A stretch of 11,496 nucleotides of DNA from Methanocalculus sp. (GTDB taxonomy: Archaea; Halobacteriota; Methanomicrobia; Methanomicrobiales; Methanocorpusculaceae), in contig NZ_JAUSCG010000236.1 in NCBI RefSeq assembly GCF_030651615.1, forward strand, positions 1-11,496, in the 5' to 3' direction. Positions 6,204-11,496 of this stretch are shown here, one piece after another (the first letter of the stretch is position 1; each line of letters opens with the position of its first letter). The notes under the pieces were generated by a model that did no database searches, was not told the origin of the DNA, and saw only the letters and a program-made list of their open reading frames with translations. A program made the position numbers and the translations under genes.

Positions 6204-6259
6204 GATACCCCAAAGGATTCAGAAGTATTCAAGAGAGAGAGACAGTACCCCGGCGCTCT

Positions 6260-6976
6260 TTACGGCTCAGTCTCCAGAGAGGAGGGGTCCACATCCTTTA
6301 CCATCAGGCTGATACCCCCTTCAAGCCCCTGAAAGAAACAAACACCTCCGTATGAAAACGCATCATAGGCAAGGTACCCTCTCCCGGAAAAACCGCACCT
6401 CTCAAATGCACGGCGTGACCGTACACTTGTGCAGTCCGTTACAACCTGCCGGTACCCCAGCTCCCGGGCGTGGTGAAGCACCTGCCGAATCAGGGCGGTG
6501 GCGATCCCCCGTCCGCGGTATGGTCTGCCGACACCTATCTGGTAGATATGCAGAACAGACCCACGGGCGACCCCTGCTCTCTTCAGGAACATATCTTCAA
6601 GTTCATCGATCATCGAAATAGCCTCAGGAAAATGACGGGATAACGCAGCCATCGGTGCACCTTCTGATGTGGGATCGTCAAGGAGGTCAAAACAGAAGAT
6701 GAACCCGGCGATCCCTCCTGCTTCCCCATCCCGTACAATGAAGCTCAGGCCATTCTCCGCAAGCGCCACAACATACGCCAGTGCATCCTGACAGACAGCG
6801 ATTCTCTCCGGGGCGATCGCACGGGATGTCGGCTCATCATCAAGAAAGACATCTATATAGAGTCTGGTGACCTCGTCGATGTCAGAACTGGTGAGAAGAG
6901 AGGATATCTCCATGGGAAGGGCAACCTCTGCCTTGAACGTCTCTTTCGTCAACGAACCCTGAAATTCCTGCTCCAT
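6260..6976 (-). CDS. GNAT-family N-acetyltransferase (first of two related copies)
   Basis: This 238-residue protein has a GNAT fold of the single-domain type. IGVGRPYRGRGIATALI (147-163) is strand beta4 plus the pyrophosphate-binding loop for acetyl-CoA, and RRAFERCGF near residue 210 is the usual C-terminal motif B. The segment YIDVFLDDEPTSRAI (40-54), with E48 before Pro, resembles the '(F/D)xxDEP' motif holding the catalytic glutamate in arylalkylamine/polyamine N-acetyltransferases. That suggests a small amine substrate (inference). The ATG at 6976 is preceded by GGAGG with a 7-base gap, a good Shine-Dalgarno, so the start is well supported. The gene at 7762-8442 shares the YID(V/I)F-D-EP segment and general layout, so the two are probably paralogues. 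Confidence 0.82.
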   Translation of the reverse strand: MEQEFQGSLTKETFKAEVALPMEISSLLTSSDIDEVTRLYIDVFLDDEPTSRAIAPERIAVCQDALAYVVALAENGLSFIVRDGEAGGIAGFIFCFDLLDDPTSEGAPMAALSRHFPEAISMIDELEDMFLKRAGVARGSVLHIYQIGVGRPYRGRGIATALIRQVLHHARELGYRQVVTDCTSVRSRRAFERCGFSGRGYLAYDAFSYGGVCFFQGLEGGISLMVKDVDPSSLETEP

Positions 6977-7053
6977 TGCTCTGCCTCCGGTTCATGATCG
7001 TTTTGAATATCACGTCCATCAGAAGAATGCGGGGCATCTATCCAATAACGTTG

Positions 7054-7138
7054 CACCTGCTTCACCATTTAAGATCATAATGTGATGAGAGAAAATAAAA
7101 GCAGGGGAAAAGACCTGCCCCGCCAGATGGTGAAGGTG
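7054..7138. other. Predicted structured element (long stem enclosing a hairpin)
   Basis: CACC (7054-7057) plus TTCACCAT (7061-7068) can pair with ATGGTGAA (7127-7134) plus GGTG (7135-7138), leaving a 3-base bulge and giving 12 bp. Inside it, GCAGG (7101-7105) pairs with CCTGC (7114-7118) around an 8-base loop. It may be an unannotated RNA, part of the GNAT leader on the minus strand, or a DNA-level palindrome. Transcription is not shown by the sequence. Confidence 0.3.
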
Positions 7139-7205
7139 ACCAAAACCATTGGCCGCACTCGGCACTGGAGCAAAAAGCCTCCCCTGATAGGAAATTATCG
7201 TTCTC

Positions 7206-7212
7206 TTTATAA
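7206..7212 (+). promoter_or_regulatory. TATA box upstream of the small membrane-protein gene
   Basis: TTTATAA within CTCTTTATAAGAGG is a good archaeal TATA box. Transcription should begin near 7232-7238, which would leave a leader of about 170 nt before the ATG at 7407. Confidence 0.5.
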
Positions 7213-7289
7213 GAGGTTATGCATCACCTTCATTACTGCGAAAAGATGAGCATAAAACAGTCAGATGGAGGAATCACACACCTCATGGC

Positions 7290-7322
7290 TGCCTGCCTGT
7301 CAGGAAAAACAGGTAGAAGGCA
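7290..7322 (+). other. Hairpin in the leader of the small membrane-protein gene
   Basis: TGCCT (7290-7294) pairs with AGGCA (7318-7322), and CCTGT (7296-7300) with ACAGG (7309-7313), forming a two-part stem with an 8-base loop and a small internal loop. It lies inside the predicted leader and could influence translation or transcript stability. Confidence 0.35.
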
Positions 7323-7406
7323 ACTTCCCCGGGAGTTGAGTAAACCTAATACCCAAAGAGGACGAGAGATCCATCTGCCTCATCATAGAGATGGGGGAGG
7401 GAAATT

Positions 7407-7613
7407 ATGGCAGGCTTTACAGATTGGGCAGATGCACGGGTGAATAAACTCAGCTGGATCGATATGGGACTGGTGAAGCTCAGTGTCTTTGCCTTTGCGC
7501 TCATGGTTGCAAAGCTCTGGGAGCCGATCCTGAGCCTTGAGTGGTACTGGTATGGAGTCATCTTCGTTCTGGCAGCGATTCCCACAACCATCAGGATCTT
7601 CAGGCAGGGATAG
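7407..7613 (+). CDS. Small membrane protein with two transmembrane helices, unknown function
   Basis: The 68-residue product has a short polar N-terminus (MAGFTDWADARVNKL), a first hydrophobic helix at about 18-37 (MGLVKLSVFAFALMVAKLW) and a second at about 46-62 (WYWYGVIFVLAAIPTTI), ending in the basic tail RIFRQG. A strong Shine-Dalgarno, GGGGGAGG, lies 7-8 bases before the ATG, which fixes the start and is the best evidence that the gene is real. No family function is recognised; small two-helix proteins of this layout (an amphipathic N-terminus, then Trp-rich helices) are seen in methanogens. It stands alone on the plus strand between two minus-strand GNAT genes. A length of 68 residues and good ribosome-binding support make a spurious frame unlikely. 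Confidence 0.75.
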   Translation: MAGFTDWADARVNKLSWIDMGLVKLSVFAFALMVAKLWEPILSLEWYWYGVIFVLAAIPTTIRIFRQG

Positions 7614-7624
7614 GACCCTTATCG

Positions 7625-7652
7625 TCAACTACCCACGACTAAAGTCATGGGC
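7625..7652 (-). repeat. IS200/IS605-type terminal hairpin, solo copy
   Basis: CCCACGACT (7632-7640) and AGTCATGGG (7643-7651) form a 9-bp stem with one mismatch and a two-base spacer, flanked by TCAAC (7625-7629) on the left. Read on the minus strand it is GCCCATGACTTTAGTC, then GTGGGTAGTTGA, very like the right-end hairpin of IS200/IS605 (TnpB-type) elements and the 3' end of their omega RNAs. No tnpA or tnpB is nearby. It is probably a remnant or a small non-autonomous derivative between 7613 and 7762. Confidence 0.55.
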
Positions 7653-7761
7653 TTCCTGCCTGTTTGATCGTGAAAAGCCCGGCGGTAATTGGGAAGAAGA
7701 CCGGTGCAGGAGGGCGCCCGGCTCTCACATCACCAGTAGGCGCCAGTACTCAACAGTCCTC

Positions 7762-8442
7762 TCAACCGTCGATGACCTTCTGCATCAGGTGGATCTCCAG
7801 ATCGCAATGCGGTAACGGCCGCCGTCCATTCATGGTAAAGCTGCTGACAGAAATACAGTTCATGCTGTGAAATCCGGCTTTCTCATGCAGCATCCGGGAT
7901 GCCGGGTTGGCGCATTCGGAAAAGGCATATCGAAACCCCCGACTTTCGGCTTCCTGAAGAGCAGTCTCCAGAAGGCGGGTTGCAATACCCATGCCCACAT
8001 ATTCGGAGAGGACGCCAACCGCACCCACATGGAGGCATACGCCCTCCCCCTGCCCGAAAAGCTCCTGCATGGGGCGGCTAACCTCTTCCAGCAGCCCCGC
8101 TACTACCGAAATCTTCTCTCTGTCCTCGCCGGTGAGATCCCGGGGCATCTGCAATTCCCCTCCGGCAACCGGATCATCACAGGCGATGATGCCAACGGGA
8201 CAGTTCTCCTGGCTGCGATCCCGGGCAACCCAGCAGAGACCCTGGGAGAGGAGGTTATTCTCCCCGCCATAGAGGTTCCGGGTGATACATCCCATCTGTT
8301 CCCGGTTTAAGCCGATGCACTGTGCCAATGGCTCACGATCATAAAAAATATCAATATAGAATGGTACGAAAGGATCGAATTCATTGCCTGAAAAACAGTC
8401 TATTGTGATCTCCCCGGCGATCGGATTACTCTCTCTCTTCAT
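7762..8442 (-). CDS. GNAT-family N-acetyltransferase (second related copy)
   Basis: Starting at the ATG at 8442 the protein has 226 residues. The acetyl-CoA loop is VGMGIATRLLETAL (149-162), preceded by strand GVCLHVGAVGVL (134-145), and ASRMLHEKAGF (181-191) is the C-terminal motif B. YIDIFYDREPLAQCIGL (29-45), with E37 before Pro, parallels the other GNAT in this window and the catalytic-Glu region of arylalkylamine N-acetyltransferases. The frame stays open to 8547, overlapping the pirin end, but AGGAG lies 11 bases before ATG 8442 and the family-like sequence begins just after it, so this start is preferred over the ATG at 8469 or 8547. It lies 46 bases after the pirin gene on the same strand and may share its transcript. 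Substrate unknown. Confidence 0.8.
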   Translation of the reverse strand: MKRESNPIAGEITIDCFSGNEFDPFVPFYIDIFYDREPLAQCIGLNREQMGCITRNLYGGENNLLSQGLCWVARDRSQENCPVGIIACDDPVAGGELQMPRDLTGEDREKISVVAGLLEEVSRPMQELFGQGEGVCLHVGAVGVLSEYVGMGIATRLLETALQEAESRGFRYAFSECANPASRMLHEKAGFHSMNCISVSSFTMNGRRPLPHCDLEIHLMQKVIDG

Positions 8443-8488
8443 AGAATATATGCTCCTGCATCTTTTCATGAGAGAAAAGATAAAACCC

Positions 8489-9343
8489 TCATCCCCTGAT
8501 AAACGTCCCGTTCCGGTATTCAGCGAGAGCCTGCCTGACCTCCGCATCCGTATTCATCACAATAGGCCCGCCCCAGGCGATCGGCTCCCTGAGCGGGATT
8601 CCTGAGAAGAAGAGGAAACGGCACCCCTCCTCAAGTGCACGGACAGAGATACCCGATCCCCCCTCACCAAAGAGGATCATCGTCCGGTTCGAAAAAGCAT
8701 CCCCTGTATCGGGATGGAAGCAACCCGCACCCCCAAAAACATACGCAGCCGCCATATAGCCGTCCTTCACCGGGTGGGAGAAGACCGCATCCGGTTCAAG
8801 GGTCACATCAAGGTACTCGGGATCTGCCATGAGATCCTTCACAGGACCGGCAACCCCTCCGACCTCGCCGCAGATAACACGGACGCTCACACCACCAGGC
8901 AGCATCACAACAGGGATATCGTCAGCCTGTATCTCCTGGTACCGTGGATCCATCATCTTATGGCTCCGTGGGAGATTCACCCAGAGCTGAAACCCCCCCA
9001 TCCTGCCGTTGACCGGCTTTGGCATCTCCTGATGGATAATACCCGAGCCTGCGGTCATCCACTGGACCCCACCGGCAGGCACATCTCCTGCATGACCCAT
9101 ACTATCGCCATGCTCGATCCTTCCTTCCAGCATGTAGGTTACTGTCTCAATTCCCCTGTGCGGATGCCAGGGAAAACCGGCGAGATAATCCTTTGGTTCG
9201 TCACCCCGAAAGTCATCAAACATCAGAAACGGGTCGAAGAGGGGGATCTGTGAGTAACCAAATGCCCGGTGAAGCCGGACACCCGCTCCTTCCATCGTCT
9301 CACGTGCAACAAACATCCGGGCAATGGCTCTGATCTCTGACAT
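8489..9343 (-). CDS. Pirin-family cupin protein
   Basis: Pirins are double cupin proteins binding one iron or similar metal in the N-terminal barrel; bacterial members may oxidise flavonols such as quercetin, while the archaeal role is unknown. From the ATG at 9343 the product has 285 residues, the usual family size. FLMFDDFRGDEPKDYLAGFP (39-58) and WHPHRGIETVTYML (59-72) supply H60 and H62; GSGIIHQEMP (99-108) supplies H104 and E106, so all four metal ligands are present. The C-terminal cupin includes GGSGISVRALEEG and the motif GIPLREPIAWGGPIVMNT, typical of the family end. The frame is open 43 codons further upstream, but that part is unlike pirins and overlaps the divergent gene's leader. 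A TATA-like ATATAA (9368-9373) 25-30 bases before the ATG suggests a leaderless message. Confidence 0.93.
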   Translation of the reverse strand: MSEIRAIARMFVARETMEGAGVRLHRAFGYSQIPLFDPFLMFDDFRGDEPKDYLAGFPWHPHRGIETVTYMLEGRIEHGDSMGHAGDVPAGGVQWMTAGSGIIHQEMPKPVNGRMGGFQLWVNLPRSHKMMDPRYQEIQADDIPVVMLPGGVSVRVICGEVGGVAGPVKDLMADPEYLDVTLEPDAVFSHPVKDGYMAAAYVFGGAGCFHPDTGDAFSNRTMILFGEGGSGISVRALEEGCRFLFFSGIPLREPIAWGGPIVMNTDAEVRQALAEYRNGTFIRG

Positions 9344-9367
9344 AGGGTGCGATATATTGAGAAGAGG

Positions 9368-9373
9368 ATATAA
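9368..9373 (-). promoter_or_regulatory. TATA-like box for the pirin gene
   Basis: On the minus strand TTATAT lies 25-30 bases before the pirin ATG at 9343, correct for a leaderless transcript. The 127-bp region is shared with the divergent phosphorylase gene, whose own TATA box is less certain (GATATATT near 9351-9358, or this same site). Confidence 0.4.
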
Positions 9374-9470
9374 CTGTATGCTGAGAGAAAAATCCAAACC
9401 GTCTCCTTCAATATTCCTGAAGAGAAACACTTCTCCAGATGGCAACATACCTGGTGACGGAGCGAAAACC

Positions 9471-10139
9471 ATGCTCGGAATAATCGGAGGAACAAGCCTC
9501 CTCTTTGCAGACCTTCCACCACTGAAGGAGGAGGTCGTCGCAACACCCTATGGAAAGGCAACCCTCCATACCGGCGACATCTGTCTTCTGCCACGCCACC
9601 AGAACTGCCTTCCCCCCCATCGGATCAACCACCGGGCACACCTGGCGGCCCTGAAGATCCTTGGAGTGGACCGGATCGTGGCATTTGGATCAGTCGGGTC
9701 ATTGAAGGTGGAGTATCAGCCGGGTTCAGTCCTCATTCCAAAGGACTTCATCAGCTGGAGCGGGATACCGACATTCCATGACACAACCATCACTCATGCA
9801 ACACCCGGATTTGACCATGACCTTATCATCGCCCTCAGCACCACCCATCCGGATATCCGGATCGGCGGAACCTATGTCCAGACGAGCGGTCCGAGGTTTG
9901 AGACCGTAGCAGAGGTACATGCACTTGGAAAAATAGCCGATATGGTCGGGATGACGGTGGCAAGTGAGGCAACCCTTGCAAACGAGCTCGGCATACGGTT
10001 TGCCGCCATCTGCACCGTTGACAACTATGCAAACGGGATCGGCGACGAATCGATCAGCTACGATACGATTCTGGCCGCAGCAAAGGAAGGCAGCAGAAGA
10101 ACAAGCCTTATCCTTGAGAAGATTGTGAGAGAGTTATAA
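9471..10139 (+). CDS. MTA/MTI-type purine nucleoside phosphorylase
   Basis: The protein of 222 residues belongs to the MTAP/PNP phosphorylase family, which splits a purine nucleoside with phosphate into base and sugar 1-phosphate. MLGIIGGTSL (1-10, phosphate loop), LPRHQN (40-45), TSGPRFET (138-145) and MVGMTVASEATLA (158-170) are conserved family blocks. Where adenine-specific MTAPs have TDYDxW, this protein has CTVDNYANG (181-189), which suggests preference for a 6-oxopurine such as methylthioinosine or 5'-deoxyinosine (inference). The start at 9471 is chosen because the family begins there; the frame runs upstream to 9324 without homology, and GGTGA lies 13 bases before the ATG. The stop TAA overlaps the next start by one base (TAATG), so the two genes are co-translated. 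In that context the enzyme would take the product of the deaminase to hypoxanthine. Confidence 0.9.
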   Translation: MLGIIGGTSLLFADLPPLKEEVVATPYGKATLHTGDICLLPRHQNCLPPHRINHRAHLAALKILGVDRIVAFGSVGSLKVEYQPGSVLIPKDFISWSGIPTFHDTTITHATPGFDHDLIIALSTTHPDIRIGGTYVQTSGPRFETVAEVHALGKIADMVGMTVASEATLANELGIRFAAICTVDNYANGIGDESISYDTILAAAKEGSRRTSLILEKIVREL

Positions 10140-11464
10140 TGACAGACCAGGATATCCCCTACAACAGGCGTTCATCAATCCTGATTCGAAACGCGTACCT
10201 GAACGGCAGAGAGACCGACATCTTCATCCACGATGGAATAATTCAGGCCATCGGCGAAGGGATGAGCTCTGTCATGCACAAAAATGCCGATATTGAGATC
10301 GATGCGGGAGGCGATATCGCCCTCCCGGGCCTTGTGAATACCCATACTCATGCAGCAATGAGCCTGCTGCGTGGATATGCAGACGATATGGTCCTCTTCA
10401 ACTGGCTTTCAGAGAAGATATGGCCGCTTGAAGCACATTTAACCGCAGATGACGTCTACTGGGGGACCCGGCTCGCCTGCCTTGAGATGATCAAAACCGG
10501 TACAGTCGCCTTCAACGACATGTACTTCTTCATGGACAGAGCTGCCGATGCAGTAGAGGAAGCCGGAATGCGGGCCTGCCTCTCCCACGGCTTCATCGAC
10601 CTCTTCACCGAAGAGAAGCGGGAAGCCGAGATTAAAGCAACAATGGCACTCCACCGGAATATCAAAGCCAGAAATAACACCAGGCTCTCCTTTGCCACCG
10701 GACCCCACGCCCTCTACACAGTCTCCTCAGACGGCCTTTCATGGTGTGCAGACTATGCAAAGGAGCATGAATGCGGTATCCACATCCACCTCTCCGAGAC
10801 ACAGACTGAAGTCGATGACTGCATCAAAAACAATGGCGTATCACCAGCAGCTCACCTCGAAAAATATGGCATCCTCACCGACCGCACCGTCGCCGCCCAC
10901 TGCTGCTACCTGGACGATGCCGAATGCAGACTCCTTGGAAGATTCAACACAGCAGCATCCCACAACCCCTCAAGCAACATGAAGCTTGCAGGCGGAAGAG
11001 CAATACCCTACAAAGCCCTGAGAAATGCTGGCGCACCGGTAACCCTCGGAACAGATGGCTGTGCCTCAAACAACAACCTTGACCTCTTCGAGGAGATGAA
11101 GATAGCAGCCCTCCTCCAGAAGTTCGCTACCCGGGACGCAACCATCCTCCCGGCAGCAGAAGCAATCGATATCGCATCCAGAACAGGAGCAGAGGCACTC
11201 AGAACCGGCGGCGGCACCGTCGCTCCAGGCTATGCAGCGGATATCATTCTTCTTGACAGAAGGGCGATCTGCCAGACCCCCTTCCATAACCCGGTATCAA
11301 ACCTCGTCTATGCCTGCAACGGTGATGTCGTAAAGACGGTCATCTGTGATGGTGCAATCCTGATGCATGACCGTTTCATTCCGGGAGCAGATGCCATCCT
11401 TGCAGGTGCAGCACAGGCAGCAGCGGCACTTGTCGGACGGAGAGAGGAAGAGCTGGAAAATTAG
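10139..11464 (+). CDS. dadD: 5'-deoxyadenosine / MTA / SAH deaminase
   Basis: This amidohydrolase of 441 residues deaminates 5'-deoxyadenosine, 5'-methylthioadenosine and S-adenosylhomocysteine to the inosine forms, using one zinc or iron ion. Visible ligands are NTHTH (H69, H71), HIHLSE (H217 and catalytic E220) and GTDG (D306). FATGPH (H190) is typical of MTA/SAH deaminases, as are DMVLFNWLSEKIWPLE (83-98) and SHNPSSNMKLAGG (274-286). The N- and C-terminal segments form the usual beta-sandwich. The length matches the family. It follows the phosphorylase with a one-base overlap. Methanogens generally use this route to clear 5'-deoxyadenosine made by radical SAM enzymes, because they lack the bacterial nucleosidase. 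The DadD name rests on the methanogen enzyme; the true substrate preference here is not proven. Confidence 0.92.
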   Translation: MTDQDIPYNRRSSILIRNAYLNGRETDIFIHDGIIQAIGEGMSSVMHKNADIEIDAGGDIALPGLVNTHTHAAMSLLRGYADDMVLFNWLSEKIWPLEAHLTADDVYWGTRLACLEMIKTGTVAFNDMYFFMDRAADAVEEAGMRACLSHGFIDLFTEEKREAEIKATMALHRNIKARNNTRLSFATGPHALYTVSSDGLSWCADYAKEHECGIHIHLSETQTEVDDCIKNNGVSPAAHLEKYGILTDRTVAAHCCYLDDAECRLLGRFNTAASHNPSSNMKLAGGRAIPYKALRNAGAPVTLGTDGCASNNNLDLFEEMKIAALLQKFATRDATILPAAEAIDIASRTGAEALRTGGGTVAPGYAADIILLDRRAICQTPFHNPVSNLVYACNGDVVKTVICDGAILMHDRFIPGADAILAGAAQAAAALVGRREEELEN

Positions 11465-11477
11465 TCCTTAAAAATCA

Positions 11478-11484
11478 TTTTTTT
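11478..11484 (+). terminator. T-run terminator after dadD
   Basis: Seven T residues at 11478-11484 follow the stop codon by 13 bases, preceded by CTTAAAAATCA, so a weak A/T stem is also possible. This is a typical archaeal intrinsic terminator. Confidence 0.6.
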
Positions 11485-11496
11485 AAAAAAAAATAA

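Larger units (their letters stand above)
6977..7406. other. 430-bp non-coding stretch between divergent genes
   Basis: No convincing gene is present. The left part (6977-7053) is the leader and promoter region of the GNAT gene. The middle (7054-7138) can fold into a long-range stem enclosing a hairpin. The right part holds the TATA box at 7206-7212 and a leader of about 170 nt for the small membrane-protein gene, with a hairpin at 7290-7322. The small open frames here overlap these elements and show no protein signature. Confidence 0.6.

Noticed and set aside
7082..7187. Possible C/D box RNA: C box GTGATGA at 7082-7088
   Set aside because: The nearest CTGA on the same strand at 7184 is about 100 bases away, too far for an archaeal C/D box RNA, and no C'/D' pair was found.
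7127..7249. Short frame starting MVKVTKTIGRTRHW
   Set aside because: Its start lies inside the predicted stem and it runs through the TATA box; no ribosome-binding site or family match.
7219..7443. Plus-strand 74-codon frame (MHHLHYCEKM...) before the small membrane protein
   Set aside because: It overlaps the membrane-protein start in another frame, lacks a Shine-Dalgarno and shows no recognisable domain.
9406..9435. Two competing hairpins (CTTCA/TGAAG and GAGAA/TTCTC) before the phosphorylase gene
   Set aside because: Both stems are only 5 bp and AT-rich; there is no T-run or leader peptide to support attenuation.
1..11496. CRISPR array or replication origin
   Set aside because: No regularly spaced identical repeats with unique spacers were seen; the TTAGTA array is irregular and lies in a promoter region.

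Overview
The window looks like chromosomal DNA of a euryarchaeon, most likely a methanogen of the Methanomicrobiales or a close relative (inference). Reasons: a tRNA-Ala gene without an encoded CCA end, an archaeal-type nicotinate phosphoribosyltransferase, several genes whose TATA-like boxes lie about 25-30 bases before the start codon (leaderless style), and a purine nucleoside phosphorylase translationally coupled to a 5'-deoxyadenosine/MTA/SAH deaminase of the DadD type known from methanogens. The core is GC-rich. The first ~1.1 kb is strikingly AT-rich and looks foreign.

Layout. Bases 1-1103 (minus) hold the N-terminal 367 codons of a membrane-anchored transglutaminase-like protein whose end lies outside the window. 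Next to it is an IS21-family remnant (1142 to about 1650): one terminus with paired repeats, and an istB gene lacking its N-terminal part; istA is absent. Bases 1799-2874 (plus) are a two-gene winged-helix/minimal nucleotidyltransferase plus HEPN module, a likely toxin-antitoxin pair. A tRNA-Ala(GGC) on the minus strand points its 3' end at this accessory block, so the block may be an island at a tRNA site.

Bases 3099-4547 (minus) carry pncB (NAD salvage) behind a 55-codon HicB-like gene that is not visible as an ORF starting on the other strand. Divergent from it is a class II Fic AMP-transferase gene with a C-terminal winged helix (4787-6121). The shared intergenic region contains an array of TACTAA/TTAGTA motifs, including a perfect 17-bp palindrome placed like an operator. 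A DUF2283-like scrap follows fic.

Bases 6260-9343 hold two related GNAT acetyltransferases (minus), a small two-helix membrane protein (plus) with a long leader, an IS200/IS605-type terminal hairpin, and a pirin gene probably co-transcribed with the second GNAT. Bases 9471-11464 (plus) are a two-gene operon, phosphorylase then deaminase, which together could recycle 5'-deoxyadenosine (from radical SAM enzymes), methylthioadenosine and SAH through their inosine forms. A T-rich terminator closes the window.

No CRISPR array or complete mobile element was seen. The parts most worth following up are the wHTH-MNT/HEPN module, the hicB/fic divergent region with its repeat array, and the structured non-coding stretch at 7054-7322.
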